From contig NZ_JBAFWZ010000012.1 in the NCBI RefSeq assembly GCF_036662795.1, positions 1-64,000 of the forward strand: a stretch of DNA of 64,000 nucleotides. The letters run 5' to 3'. The position numbers were made by a program, and so were the translations under genes. The notes beneath the pieces were generated by a model. It searched no databases, was not told the origin of the DNA, and was given only the letters and a program-made list of their open reading frames with translations. Positions 1 through 8,745 of this stretch are shown in pieces. Numbering within the stretch: the first letter of the stretch is position 1; each line of letters opens with the position of its first letter. Origin of the DNA: Lysinibacillus_B sp036662795 (GTDB lineage Bacteria; Bacillota; Bacilli; Bacillales_A; Planococcaceae).

Positions 1-98
1 CAGTGAGTGACCACATGATTACACATGAACAAACAACACAAGAAGAGAGACAAACGTCATTTACAAAGATGGTGGAAATAGCTTTAGAGTTAGTATAA
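1..98 (+). CDS. 3' end of an unidentified CDS
   Basis: An open frame enters from the left edge (first full codon at 3) and stops with TAA at 96-98. The 31 visible residues end in KMVEIALELV and are too few to name a family. A strong hairpin follows at 154-190, as expected at the end of a transcription unit. A TetR-type regulator C-terminus is possible beside a drug-efflux MFS gene, but that is a guess from context only. Confidence 0.45.
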   Translation, partial: VSDHMITHEQTTQEERQTSFTKMVEIALELV

Positions 99-153
99 GT
101 AACGGGAGTCATATGTTCGATTACCTATAGGAAGCACATAGTCTTCTTTTTAA

Positions 154-190
154 AAACAGGCACATTCGCATGAAGGGAATGTGCCTGTTT
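154..190. terminator. bidirectional intrinsic terminator
   Basis: Inverted repeat with arms AAACAGGCACATTC and GAATGTGCCTGTTT, a 9-nt loop and T/A-rich flanks on both sides. It lies between two convergent genes and can serve both. Confidence 0.85.
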
Positions 191-244
191 GATTTGCTAT
201 AGCTGTTGTAAATTACATTCTATCGATAGATGATTGCCATCATT

Positions 245-1435
245 TTATGCTGATGACTTTTGTTTTTGGTCTAATAGATAACTAATGAACGTTAGAAGAC
301 TTGCACAGACTGCAACTAATCCACCGACCCATGCTACATTCATCAAAATTCCTTGATGGTATACAAACCCACCTAATGCAGAACCAAAAGCGATACCTAC
401 ATTGCTTGCCACTGGCATAAGTGAAGCAGCGAGTCCTGTAGCTTTAGGCTGATAAATTTCGGCAAGGTCTATTAAATAAAGCTGAGTAGATGTTGTTAAG
501 AGAATGGCCATTAACGACATGAAGCCAATGTTTATTAGTCCTAAAATAAAATGATTTGTAGTCCAAAATAAAGTGATCAGAACAGCTGCCTGAATGAGAA
601 AAACAAAGCGGAGGCGACCGATTGCGTTATGACTGGCAATTTTACCGGCGAGAATATTGCTGAAAATCGAGATAAATCCGTAACCAAATAAGATTAAACT
701 AATTGAATTTTCTGGTGCATCCATTCCGTTTAAGATAGGAACTAGGTACGTAAAGACAGTATAAGTTGCGCCGAATCCGAGGGCAGGAATGAAAAAAGCC
801 ATCAAAATTCTTGGGCTGGTCAATAAAGAAAACTGGTCCCGTATCGAACTGCGTACTTGGCTAAGTTTATTTGGCAGGACAGAATAAGCTGCTAAAAACG
901 CCAAGCCACCTAGGATAGTAGTTAAGATGAAAGTGGCATTCCAGCCGTACCTTTCGGCGATGACAATACCAATTGGAACGCCAACGACATTTGCAAGTGT
1001 GAATCCACCAAAAACGAATGAAATAGCAATTCCGCGTTTTTCAATCGGCATCGTTTCACTTGCAACAATCATAGCTAGGGAGATTAATACGCCTGTTACA
1101 ATTGCTGTCAGTATCCGAAGTGCAAGGAACATGATGTAGCTCGTGGAAATTACGCACAAAGCATTCAGGAAGATGAAAGACCCTATCAAAAATAATATCC
1201 ATTTCCGTTTTGGAAAATGACCTGTTGCTGACATCACTAAAGGTGTGGCGATGGCAAATGTGATGGCAAACGCAGAAACGAGTGTGCCTGCTTTTGCATT
1301 GGTTATCTGAAGGCTTGAAGAAATATCTGTTAAGATTCCGACAATAACAAATTCGCTTGTTCCTAGAACAAATGTTAATAAAGTAAGTGTTAAGATAAGC
1401 AACCAAGGTCGCTTCGATAATTGTGCAGAGTGCAT
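245..1435 (-). CDS. MFS transporter, DHA1/AraJ-like efflux permease
   Basis: Predicted 396-residue inner-membrane protein with about 12 hydrophobic helices, the usual length for a DHA1 (drug:H+ antiporter-1) member. The first helix carries LGTSEFVIVGILTDI, a hallmark of the AraJ/PbuE-like subgroup that exports sugars, purines or drugs. The cytoplasmic 2-3 loop is GHFPKRKWI and helix 5 has the GVPIG motif typical of exporters. The ATG is preceded by AGAGG on the minus strand. The gene stands alone, convergent with the fragment on the left. The substrate cannot be read from the sequence. Family assignment is firm, specificity is unknown. Confidence 0.88.
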   Translation of the reverse strand: MHSAQLSKRPWLLILTLTLLTFVLGTSEFVIVGILTDISSSLQITNAKAGTLVSAFAITFAIATPLVMSATGHFPKRKWILFLIGSFIFLNALCVISTSYIMFLALRILTAIVTGVLISLAMIVASETMPIEKRGIAISFVFGGFTLANVVGVPIGIVIAERYGWNATFILTTILGGLAFLAAYSVLPNKLSQVRSSIRDQFSLLTSPRILMAFFIPALGFGATYTVFTYLVPILNGMDAPENSISLILFGYGFISIFSNILAGKIASHNAIGRLRFVFLIQAAVLITLFWTTNHFILGLINIGFMSLMAILLTTSTQLYLIDLAEIYQPKATGLAASLMPVASNVGIAFGSALGGFVYHQGILMNVAWVGGLVAVCASLLTFISYLLDQKQKSSA

Positions 1436-1802
1436 AAAAACCTCTTTTCTTAGATGAATGTAAATGTGTCACATAGTAGATATACAACTTAAACATCATA
1501 TCATAAAATATTTTTGCGAGAAAAACCCCACCTTAATCAAATAGAGGTTAATGGATTACGGGAAATGACAAGGATGCAGGAGACTATTTTAAACTACGGA
1601 TGCAGGAGGGATTAAAAAAGTATGCAAAGCTTCCACTAATTTAAGATACGGTATTGATAACCTTATTCTGAAGGATTGATCTTATTATGAAGTACAACAT
1701 TAATTATGTAGCAAAAGGGAACAGTAAAATTTTATTGAAAAATACTTTTTTTGTAATATACTTATTTAGTACGGACTAATAATATAGTATTTATAATTTT
1801 AT
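1436..1802. other. intergenic region with a possible gene remnant
   Basis: No complete gene is visible. A stop-bounded frame at 1552-1644 (+) reads as a plausible protein tail ending KLRMQEGLKKYAKLPLI, with no start codon or ribosome binding site for a longer protein, so it may be the end of a decayed gene. The direct repeat GGATGCAGGAG occurs twice here. The rest is AT-rich and presumably holds the promoter of the TM2 gene. Confidence 0.3.
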
Positions 1803-1815
1803 CGGAGGTATTTAT

Positions 1816-2022
1816 ATGTCAGAAAAAAGTTTCGTAGCCACATTATTACTTTGCTTCTTTTTAGGTGGTCTAGGTGTTCACCGTTTTTATGTTGGAAAAA
1901 TCGGTACAGGTATTTTAATGCTTTTAACTTTAGGTGGATTTGGTATTTGGACGATAATAGACCTCATTATAATTATCGTTGGTAAATTCACTGATAAAGA
2001 TGGTAATCTTATTAAATCTTAA
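1816..2022 (+). CDS. TM2 domain-containing protein
   Basis: A 68-residue membrane protein made almost entirely of one TM2 domain (Pfam family TM2): two hydrophobic helices joined by a short turn, with the diagnostic GGLGVHRFYVGK between helix 1 and helix 2 and GGFGIWTIIDLI in helix 2. The C-terminus is short and charged. A GGAGGT site lies 7 nt before the ATG. TM2 proteins are widespread and mostly of unknown function. It is monocistronic, with hairpins downstream. Confidence 0.9.
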   Translation: MSEKSFVATLLLCFFLGGLGVHRFYVGKIGTGILMLLTLGGFGIWTIIDLIIIIVGKFTDKDGNLIKS

Positions 2023-2114
2023 TTGAATATAAATAAGTAAATGCTTGAAAAAGTAAAACGACAGGCTCGTACAACTTTAATTTATAAGTTTGTTGTTTTT
2101 ATAGAAGTAGGTAA

Positions 2115-2149
2115 AAGAAGGGAGACTATTTTAAATGTCTACCCTTCTT
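2115..2149 (+). terminator. terminator-like hairpin after the TM2 gene
   Basis: Arms AAGAAGGGAGAC and GTCTACCCTTCTT pair with a single-base bulge. A short T-containing tail follows. It is the likely end of the TM2 transcript. Confidence 0.5.
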
Positions 2150-2232
2150 AATTGTTTAATGGTGGAGTAAGTAGATGCTACCTATGACACTAGATCATTA
2201 ACTTGGTAGTAGAATATTTTGCAGCACAAGGG

Positions 2233-2270
2233 GCGGATAGGTCATTAACAGAGGACTTATCCGCTTCTTT
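2233..2270 (+). terminator. intrinsic terminator
   Basis: An 11-bp stem, GCGGATAGGTC with GACTTATCCGC (one G-T wobble), is followed by TTCTTTTA. It lies between the TM2 gene and a transporter remnant. It may be a backup terminator or the relic of a lost gene. Confidence 0.7.
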
Positions 2271-2275
2271 TATAA

Positions 2276-2494
2276 TTCTATATAATTTGCGGTATATTTA
2301 CAGTATTTATCCTTTGTAATAGTAGTTACTTTTTTGCACTTAATACGGGTGTGGCTATTGTATTCCCAATCGTCAGCTTAAGTTGTTTAGTTGTTGTTCT
2401 TCGTAGCTGTTGGTTGTATCAAGAGAGGCTAAAAGCATATCAAGTCGTGGGGATATTTTCCACAATTATCGGTATTGTTATGACTAAAATTTAA
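2276..2494 (+). pseudogene. 3' remnant of an EamA/DMT-type transporter
   Basis: An in-frame stretch of about 72 codons, stop-bounded upstream and without a start codon, ends at TAA 2492-2494. It contains ALNTGVAIVFPIVSLS, then a helix, then YQERLKAYQVVGIFSTIIGI. This order (helix, Q/KE(R/K)L loop, last helix with GI-x-I-GI) matches the C-terminal end of drug/metabolite transporters of the EamA fold. A full member has about 300 residues and ten helices, so most of the gene is missing. The terminator just upstream also argues against expression. Confidence 0.55.
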
Positions 2495-2826
2495 CAGAAA
2501 GTAAAGATTAAGAGCGAATAGCAATATATCAAATAACATAGATGGTTCTAAAATAATCGGTCTCTGCCCCAGTAATTAAATAGTCTCTTCGACAATTGTT
2601 AATTTTTTGAAAAATATTCGATTCTTAGAATCCCATCCAGTGATGAAAAATAAATTACTTTAAAATATAAGGAAAATAAAAATGCATGATTAATGATGAA
2701 ATAGGGAGACCGATTTAGAAATTATGAAGAAGACACTAGGTTGAATGAAAAGCTCGGCTTAATATACATAAATGAATGGGTATAAACGCCAAAGGATACT
2801 TATCGATTACTTGATAATTAAACTAC
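2495..2826. other. gene-free region with a 10-bp inverted repeat
   Basis: No coding sequence is supported. AATCGGTCTC at 2555-2564 is matched by GAGACCGATT at 2706-2715, enclosing 141 bp of AT-rich DNA. This could be a small decayed element or chance. Confidence 0.3.
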
Positions 2827-3147
2827 TTATAGCCACTTTTTCCCCCAAGCTTCCACTGTTTGAAGAGCAACGCCTAAATCATGCCCTTTTCTAGTTAAGG
2901 AGTATTCCGACCGTATAGGCCGATCTGTAATAACGTTTCGAAAAATAATCCCATAATCCTCGAGTTCTTTCAACCGTTCTGTTAGCACCCGTTTACTCAA
3001 GTCTGGAATAAGACAATTTATTTCACTAAATCTTTTAGGAACATCCATCAATGAACTAATAATTAAACAAACCCATTTTTTACCTATAATTTCATAAGCA
3101 AGTTCAACTTCGTTACAAATTACATCTTCTTGATGCAGCTCGGTCAA
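2827..3147 (-). CDS. HxlR-family transcriptional regulator
   Basis: A 106-residue winged-helix DNA-binding protein. It shows the HxlR pattern: an N-terminal Cys (VICNEVELAYEIIGKKW), the FSEINCLIPDLSKRVLTERLKELEDYGI recognition region, and a C-terminal EYSLTRKGHDL wing. The start is TTG at 3147, preceded by a G-rich Shine-Dalgarno (AGGGGGG) on the minus strand. It is transcribed divergently from the SDR gene at 3505. HxlR proteins often sense electrophiles or redox state through the N-terminal Cys and control an adjacent oxidoreductase, so regulation of the SDR/MFS pair is a reasonable inference. Confidence 0.88.
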   Translation of the reverse strand: MTELHQEDVICNEVELAYEIIGKKWVCLIISSLMDVPKRFSEINCLIPDLSKRVLTERLKELEDYGIIFRNVITDRPIRSEYSLTRKGHDLGVALQTVEAWGKKWL

Positions 3148-3504
3148 CTGTAAGCCCCCCTAAAATATAAAAATTACTCACAACATAACGTCTATATAAA
3201 AATAGTAGCACTATATTTTTCGAATATAAAGACAATAAATAAAATTGTTCATATTATTGACACACTATATTTATAAAGTTATTATGGTTACTGAAAGTTA
3301 CTTGTGTAGCATAAGTAATCTTATGTTTCAAGTATTGGCGCCGGATTTGAAGTGGAAATTCTATAGTTTGACTATTTTTTGTAACAAAATCTAGTGAGAA
3401 TGTTAAGGCTAAAGTAAACTATTATTTTTAGCTAAAAATTAGTTGTACAAGTTGAATAAATTTTATTTTTAAATAATTACTATTTTAAAAAAAGGAGCAA
3501 GCAT
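3148..3504. promoter_or_regulatory. divergent control region with promoter for the SDR gene
   Basis: A good sigma-A promoter reads rightward: TTGACA at 3257-3262, 17 bp, TATTAT at 3280-3285. CACTATATTT occurs at 3211-3220 and again at 3263-3272, the second copy inside the promoter spacer, so it is a candidate HxlR operator half-site. The roughly 220-nt leader before the SDR start is AT-rich and shows no known riboswitch. Confidence 0.55.
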
Positions 3505-4260
3505 ATGAAAAAGCTGAATGGTAAAGTAGCCATCATTACTGGTGGTGCAGGTGGTATTGGTAAAGGCATGGCCACTGCTTTTGTAAAAGAAGGCGCGACA
3601 GTTGCTATTGTGGACTTAAATGCAGAGCTTGGAAACGAAACAATTAAGGAATTACAACAATATCAACCGGAATCAATCTTTATTCAAGCCAATCTTGCAG
3701 AGCATGAAAAATTGGCGTCTATCATCAAAGAAGTTGCAGATAAATTTGGAAAGATTGATATTTTAGTAAACAATGCACATGCATCAAGAATGGGATCTAT
3801 TGCAGAAACAACACAAGCAGATTTCGATTTATCGTTTAATACAGGATTCTATCCAACATTCTACATGATGCAAGCAGCACTACCGTATTTAAAAGAATCA
3901 AAAGGAAATATTATTAATTTTGCATCTGGTGCGGGGATTAACGGTGATGTAAATCAAGGTTCTTATGCGGCTGCAAAAGAAGCAATTCGTGCCATTACAC
4001 GTGTGGCAGCAAATGAATTTGGTCCATTTGGTATCAATGTAAATATCATCTCGCCAATTGCGAAATCACCAGGTATGGTGCAATGGGCAGAGGCAAATCC
4101 AGAGTATTACCAAGGGATGCTAGCTAAAATTCCATTAAGAAGATTAGGGGAAATTGAGGAAGATATCGGGCGTGTGGCAGTGTTCCTAGCAAGCGAAGAT
4201 TCTGCTTACATTACTGGGCAAACGATCATGGTCGATGGTGGCTCAATTAAACTACGCTAA
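3505..4260 (+). CDS. SDR-family oxidoreductase
   Basis: A 251-residue classical short-chain dehydrogenase/reductase. The Rossmann nucleotide site is ITGGAGGIGKG near residue 11, followed by an acidic residue at the end of the second strand (VDLNAE), which favours NAD(H). The NNAH motif is near residue 87 and the catalytic SYAAAKEA is near residue 155, with Ser in NFASG. The C-terminal GQTIMVDGG is typical. The length is standard. AAGGAG precedes the ATG. It is followed after about 90 bp by an MFS transporter, probably in the same unit, and is divergent from the HxlR regulator. The substrate is unknown. Confidence 0.9.
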   Translation: MKKLNGKVAIITGGAGGIGKGMATAFVKEGATVAIVDLNAELGNETIKELQQYQPESIFIQANLAEHEKLASIIKEVADKFGKIDILVNNAHASRMGSIAETTQADFDLSFNTGFYPTFYMMQAALPYLKESKGNIINFASGAGINGDVNQGSYAAAKEAIRAITRVAANEFGPFGINVNIISPIAKSPGMVQWAEANPEYYQGMLAKIPLRRLGEIEEDIGRVAVFLASEDSAYITGQTIMVDGGSIKLR

Positions 4261-4349
4261 TAATTATACTTTGTGAATCGATTATAAAGTAATATTGATT
4301 CGTTCATACTAGATGAATACTAAATAAACTAGAAGATGAGGATAACATC

Positions 4350-5612
4350 ATGACTAAACAAAAGAAAAAAATCCACTATGCTTGGTGGTTATTAATTGCT
4401 GTATCGATTATAGTCGGTGTGGGTAAAAATGGTATTTCCACTGCGGGTGGATTATTCCTAACTCCTGTTACTGAGGACTTAGGTATTGGTATGGGTAGCT
4501 TAACGCTATACTTTAGTATTGCCTCTATTGTTACAATGATTTTCTTACCGATTGCCGGTAAGTTAATGGCAAAATATGATATACGATTAATTTTAATCGT
4601 TTCAGTTGTTTTAATGGCTGGTTCGTTCGCTATGTTCGGCTTTATGAGCTCTGTGTGGGGCTGGTACTTATTCTCAATTCCGATGGCGGTTGGTTCGATT
4701 TTTATTACACAAATGGCTGGTCCTGTTCTAATCAACAACTGGTTTAAAAAACACAACGGTTTAGCAATCGGGATTATGGTAGCAATCGGTGGTGTATTTG
4801 GTGCTATTATTCAACCGTTTGCCGGTAACTTAATTGCTTCAGAAGGTTGGAGATTTACGTATATTGCTTTAGGTTTAGGTGTAACAGCGGTTATTATTCC
4901 GATTGTCCTATTAGTCATTCGAATGGCTCCACAACAAAAAGGTTTACAGCCATTAGGTATGGATGAAGTGAATACTAATGAAAATGCACAACAACAAGAA
5001 GCATTAACTGGTGTAGCAGCTTCAGTAGCAAAAAAATCGAGCGCATTTTTTGCATTATTGTCGTTCTTCTTCATCATTACATCCATCGCAAGCTTTAGCC
5101 AACATATTGCGCCGTTCGCAATGGGTGTTGGTTATGATATTAAGTTTGCGGGTAGTGCCCTAGGTGCAATGCAAATTGGTGTCTTAATTGGTGCCCTATC
5201 GTTTGGTGTATTAAGTGATAAGATTGGTGCTAAAAATACAGCCATCTTTGCGATGCTACTAGGCTTAGTACCGGTTGGTATTTTCCTAATGGTTCCTGAA
5301 AACCCAACATTATTTACGGTAGCGATTGGTATTTTTGGTTTTGTTGTGGCATCTCTAGGTACACTAGGTCCACTATTAACAACTGCTTTATTTGGTAAAA
5401 AGGATTACAGTCAAATTTATTCTACTGCAGCAATTGGTTTAGCGGTTGCCGGTATTATTGCGTTACCTGGATACGGATTCATTTACGAATTCACTGGTAG
5501 CTATACATTTGTACTGTATGCACTAGCCTTCATGTTAATTTTAAATGCACTATTAGTAATAGCAGCATTTAAAGGTAAAAAGAAATTAGAAAAAGCAGGC
5601 ATGTGGGAATAA
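4350..5612 (+). CDS. MFS transporter, oxalate/formate antiporter (OFA)-like
   Basis: A 420-residue, 12-helix major facilitator. It starts with the HYAWWLL of the OFA/monocarboxylate group and has a large central loop (about residues 205-230) between the two six-helix halves. Loop 8-9 carries GVLSDKIGAKN. Members exchange or take up small carboxylates such as oxalate, lactate or pyruvate. It follows the SDR gene, so the pair may import and oxidise a hydroxy- or keto-acid; that link is inferred. A terminator lies at 5693-5730. Confidence 0.85.
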   Translation: MTKQKKKIHYAWWLLIAVSIIVGVGKNGISTAGGLFLTPVTEDLGIGMGSLTLYFSIASIVTMIFLPIAGKLMAKYDIRLILIVSVVLMAGSFAMFGFMSSVWGWYLFSIPMAVGSIFITQMAGPVLINNWFKKHNGLAIGIMVAIGGVFGAIIQPFAGNLIASEGWRFTYIALGLGVTAVIIPIVLLVIRMAPQQKGLQPLGMDEVNTNENAQQQEALTGVAASVAKKSSAFFALLSFFFIITSIASFSQHIAPFAMGVGYDIKFAGSALGAMQIGVLIGALSFGVLSDKIGAKNTAIFAMLLGLVPVGIFLMVPENPTLFTVAIGIFGFVVASLGTLGPLLTTALFGKKDYSQIYSTAAIGLAVAGIIALPGYGFIYEFTGSYTFVLYALAFMLILNALLVIAAFKGKKKLEKAGMWE

Positions 5613-5692
5613 TGCCGTTTTTGCAGACAGTTTCCTTTTAAAATAAGAGTTAATCCTACGAAAAAATTGAATTTCTATTAAGATAAAAAGGT

Positions 5693-5730
5693 AAAGCCGA
5701 TTTTCTAGATACTTAGAAAATCGGCTTTAT
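5693..5730 (+). terminator. intrinsic terminator
   Basis: A long perfect stem, AAAGCCGATTTTCTA paired with TAGAAAATCGGCTTT, closes the SDR-MFS unit. Confidence 0.85.
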
Positions 5731-5865
5731 TAATTCATGGTTAATTTTTTTAAGTTTAATAAAGCTAGGTGAATAATATTCCTGATTTTCTTCAAACGTC
5801 TAAGGTAGCAGTAATTATATACATATACTATTTTGAACATTATCCATGTTGGGAGGTGAATTGAC

Positions 5866-6189
5866 GTGCAATTTTACCCATCAGACTTTAGAAGTGGAAC
5901 ATTACCTGTATATCCACAAAATTTTATACCGCCTACTGCATATAGAATAGCAGAAAATCCCCTATATTACCCTAATCAATATGAAGGATCAATGAATCCT
6001 TATTACTTTTCGAATCAGTTTTATGGTAACCAAATGCAGCCATATTATAACCCGTATCAACAGGCTCAGCTTTCTAGATTTGGAAGGCTACCAGATACGT
6101 TCAATACGATCATGGGTCATGCAGGAACTATCACAAGTGGAATTAATATGGTGAGACAAATCGGTGCAATAATGAGTATGTTCCGATAG
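5866..6189 (+). CDS. small Tyr/Asn/Pro-rich protein, YppG-like
   Basis: A 107-residue protein with a low-complexity N-terminal two-thirds rich in Tyr, Asn, Pro, Gln and Phe (for example NQMQPYYNPYQQAQ) and a more ordered tail, LPDTFNTIMGHAGTITSGIN. The architecture resembles the YppG/YqfQ-type small proteins of Bacillales, some of which are linked to spores, but this is weak similarity by eye. The start is GTG at 5866, chosen because GGAGGTG ends 7 nt upstream. No signal peptide is seen. The function is unknown. Confidence 0.65.
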   Translation: MQFYPSDFRSGTLPVYPQNFIPPTAYRIAENPLYYPNQYEGSMNPYYFSNQFYGNQMQPYYNPYQQAQLSRFGRLPDTFNTIMGHAGTITSGINMVRQIGAIMSMFR

Positions 6190-6369
6190 CGTATCCTTAA
6201 TAATTTTCTATATGCACATCACTAACAATAGGTTGATGTGCCTTTTGAATTATCGTATCGCCATCATTTTCCCAGCAGCTAATATTAGTTTAAATTCACG
6301 CATATTTTTTGATCAGCGCACAATACTAAAAATTAGCTACAAATTTTTAATTGAAGGGAAGATGAATAA

Positions 6370-6648
6370 TTGGCTAAGCACTCAGATACAAGTTGGAAAC
6401 AGGATCACCCAAGCACGTTGTTAAGTAACTCTGTCCAAAAAGCTGAGCGTTCGGTGAAGCAGGCGATGTCACATCCGGAGGAAATTGCAGTTGAGCATGC
6501 TTTCAATTCTATAGCCCATGCAGAAAACGCACTTTTGAATGCAGAACAGCAAAATGAGCATATGGATACAGTGGAGCAAAATAGAGCCCATTTAGAAAGG
6601 TTAAAGCAGCAATTGAATGAGACGCAAGATGTAGTAGAGGATAGATAA
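6370..6648 (+). CDS. small helical hypothetical protein
   Basis: A 92-residue hydrophilic protein, mostly helical, with abundant Glu, Gln and Ala (AHAENALLNAEQQNEHMD). No family is recognised; the size and composition recall small Bacillus DUF2564-type proteins, which I cannot verify. The start is TTG at 6370 with AAGGGAAGAT upstream. An ATG at 6362 opens another frame that ends quickly. An intrinsic terminator follows at once, which supports a real gene. Confidence 0.6.
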   Translation: MAKHSDTSWKQDHPSTLLSNSVQKAERSVKQAMSHPEEIAVEHAFNSIAHAENALLNAEQQNEHMDTVEQNRAHLERLKQQLNETQDVVEDR

Positions 6649-6658
6649 AATTTTCTAT

Positions 6659-6690
6659 TAACCCTGTAGAACTTTACGGGGTTTTTTTTT
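6659..6690 (+). terminator. intrinsic terminator
   Basis: A short stem AACCCTGTA/TACGGGGTT is followed by nine T residues. Confidence 0.85.
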
Positions 6691-6907
6691 AGAGCACCGA
6701 AATCAAAAAAATTATCAACTACATAAAGCCTATTAATACTATCCTAGAGTAGTATTAAGGGCATCCCCGTTAGCAGCTTTTATCTTTCTTTTTTACAATA
6801 TCAATCTTTATGAATACGAAGTTAGTTTTTAAAATTTATTGTAGTATAGTACTATAGTTGTTAGGGAAGTTTTTTGAATTTAAAGAGATAGGGAAGTACA
6901 AGTTTTT

Positions 6908-8212
6908 ATGAAAAAACGTAAACTAAAATTAATCATTGTATTATCTACCGTCTTATTAGTTTTATTCACAACAGTTAATGTTTACACATCATATGTCAAA
7001 ATGAAAGAAACGGTGGAAGAAACAATTGCTAATCAAAATCTTGAAGCAGCAAAATCAATTTCGGCAGCGATTGATATTGATACTTATAAAAAGTATTTAA
7101 AAAATCCAACAGTGAAAAATGAATATTATTGGGAAATTCGAAGTTATTTAAATGATGCAAGAGAAAAACTGGGTGCATTATACTTGTATACAATTGAAAT
7201 TGATAACCCTAAAGTTTCTACATTATTAATAATCGGTTTACCCAATGAGGTAGAGGATGGCTATATTATTGGGGAAGTTTGTACAGTACCAGAAGAGCAA
7301 GTGAAAAGAGCTTATGATGGGAAAACATTTGTAACAGGTGTTATTAAAGATCCTGTTAATGGTACATATGTGACAGTAGGAGTACCTATTAAAGATGAAT
7401 TAAACAAAGTGATTGGTTATTTAGCGATTGATATTAGCATTCATACCCTGAACGATATTAAAGCAGAAGTGCTAGAGAATAATTTCTTTATGTTTGTATT
7501 CAATGGTGTGTTTATTTTCATTGTCATCGGATCGTTTTTACTGTTACAAAGATGGTACCAAAAAGAAGTAGCAAAGGAAGTAGGGGATACAGAGGATACA
7601 TACCAAGCCCAAATAAATACATTAATCACTTCTGTATCTTCTTTAAGGCATGATTTCACAAATCATATTCAAGTGATACATGGATTTCTTCAATTAGATG
7701 AAATAGATCTAGCCCAACAATACCTATTATCCTTGTCGAAAGAGGTTGAGGCAATTGAGGCAATAAAAATCAATGTGGATCACCCAAGCCTATCCATACT
7801 ATTGCAAACGAAGAAGCTAGCAGCAAAAAATCATCAAATTAATATGGATTTTACGATATCGGATAATTCGTTCGATAAAATAAAAACAACAGATTTAATC
7901 AAAATATTATCTAATCTGATAGATAATGCAATTGAAGCAGCGAATGATTTACCTGAAAATGAACGCAAAATAACAATTAGTTGTATAGCAGAGGATACAC
8001 ATTATAGATTCGAAATAACAAATACCGGTCAAAAAATTTTACAAACAGAATATGTCTTTAAGCAAGGTTACTCTACAAAAGAATCAGTAAACGGAAAAAT
8101 AAGAGGACAAGGTTTATTTATCGTAAAGGAAGTTGTGAATAAATATCACGGAACGATTTCGATCAAATCGAGGGAAAATGTAACAACAGCTATTGTCAGG
8201 ATTCCATTATAA
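6908..8212 (+). CDS. orphan sensor histidine kinase with extracellular Cache-like sensor
   Basis: A 434-residue membrane kinase. Helix 1 (about 8-28) and helix 2 (about 193-214) enclose an extracellular sensor of about 165 residues with the look of a Cache/PAS-like fold (VPIKDELNKVIGYLAIDIS). The cytoplasmic part has SLRHDFTNHIQ, with His248 as the likely phospho-acceptor in the RHDxxNH motif shared by the Spo0B/AgrC/DcuS-type kinases, then the N box LIDNAIEAA (about 335) and the GQGLFIVKEVV ATP lid. All catalytic boxes look intact. No response regulator is adjacent, which is unusual for this subgroup. The signal and partner are unknown. Confidence 0.85.
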   Translation: MKKRKLKLIIVLSTVLLVLFTTVNVYTSYVKMKETVEETIANQNLEAAKSISAAIDIDTYKKYLKNPTVKNEYYWEIRSYLNDAREKLGALYLYTIEIDNPKVSTLLIIGLPNEVEDGYIIGEVCTVPEEQVKRAYDGKTFVTGVIKDPVNGTYVTVGVPIKDELNKVIGYLAIDISIHTLNDIKAEVLENNFFMFVFNGVFIFIVIGSFLLLQRWYQKEVAKEVGDTEDTYQAQINTLITSVSSLRHDFTNHIQVIHGFLQLDEIDLAQQYLLSLSKEVEAIEAIKINVDHPSLSILLQTKKLAAKNHQINMDFTISDNSFDKIKTTDLIKILSNLIDNAIEAANDLPENERKITISCIAEDTHYRFEITNTGQKILQTEYVFKQGYSTKESVNGKIRGQGLFIVKEVVNKYHGTISIKSRENVTTAIVRIPL

Positions 8213-8371
8213 GAAGCTAACTTTTAGATTATAGGAAAAAAATTTAGTGTATTGGAAAATTGTTTTTATAAAATAATGTAGAAATGGACAAAATACAAGA
8301 TGAAGAATATCGATGAGGCGAAACCTTATCGGTATTTTTCATAACATACCAAATTTAAGAGGAGGAGAATT

Positions 8372-8593
8372 ATGCCAACTGTAGAGGTGAACTGTACTGT
8401 ATCAAATTGTATTTTCCATACGAAGGGAAATATTTGTGGAGCTGAGCAGATTCAAGTAGATATGGATTATCACCCTAAAAACAATTATACAGAGTTTGCT
8501 TCTGATTTTGATTTACAGATTAGTTCGAAACAGGCGAGCGATTCTTCAGATACGTGCTGTAAAACATTCATCTCTAAAGCAGATCGTCGTTAA
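8372..8593 (+). CDS. DUF1540 domain-containing protein
   Basis: A 73-residue protein with the Cys pattern of DUF1540: VNCTVSNCIFHTKGNICGAEQIQV near the N-terminus and a second Cys pair, DTCCKTF, near the end. The cysteines suggest metal binding. A strong GAGGAGG site precedes the ATG. These proteins are common in endospore formers and their role is unknown. Confidence 0.85.
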   Translation: MPTVEVNCTVSNCIFHTKGNICGAEQIQVDMDYHPKNNYTEFASDFDLQISSKQASDSSDTCCKTFISKADRR

Positions 8594-8616
8594 TAATTTG
8601 GTTATGTAAAAAGAGA

Positions 8617-8660
8617 AGGGGGGGTGTTCTGAAAGGAATTACTTTCAGAACACCCCCTCT
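8617..8660 (-). terminator. intrinsic terminator for the XPGG protein gene
   Basis: A near-perfect 17-bp GC-rich stem built on GGGGTGTTCTGAAAG and its complement, with a 6-nt loop. The T-run (TCTCTTTTT) lies on the minus-strand side, so it mainly ends the leftward gene, although it also follows the DUF1540 gene. Confidence 0.85.
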
Positions 8661-8745
8661 AACCATTAATAAATATTTCTCCTACGATAATTGCATCAAC
8701 ATGCCATCATCCTTGTCGGTTCCGTCTCAAGCTGTATTTCTATAG

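Noticed and set aside
1056..1499. 147-codon minus-strand frame overlapping the first MFS gene
   Set aside because: It is a shifted frame over the start of a well-supported transporter, with no family features.
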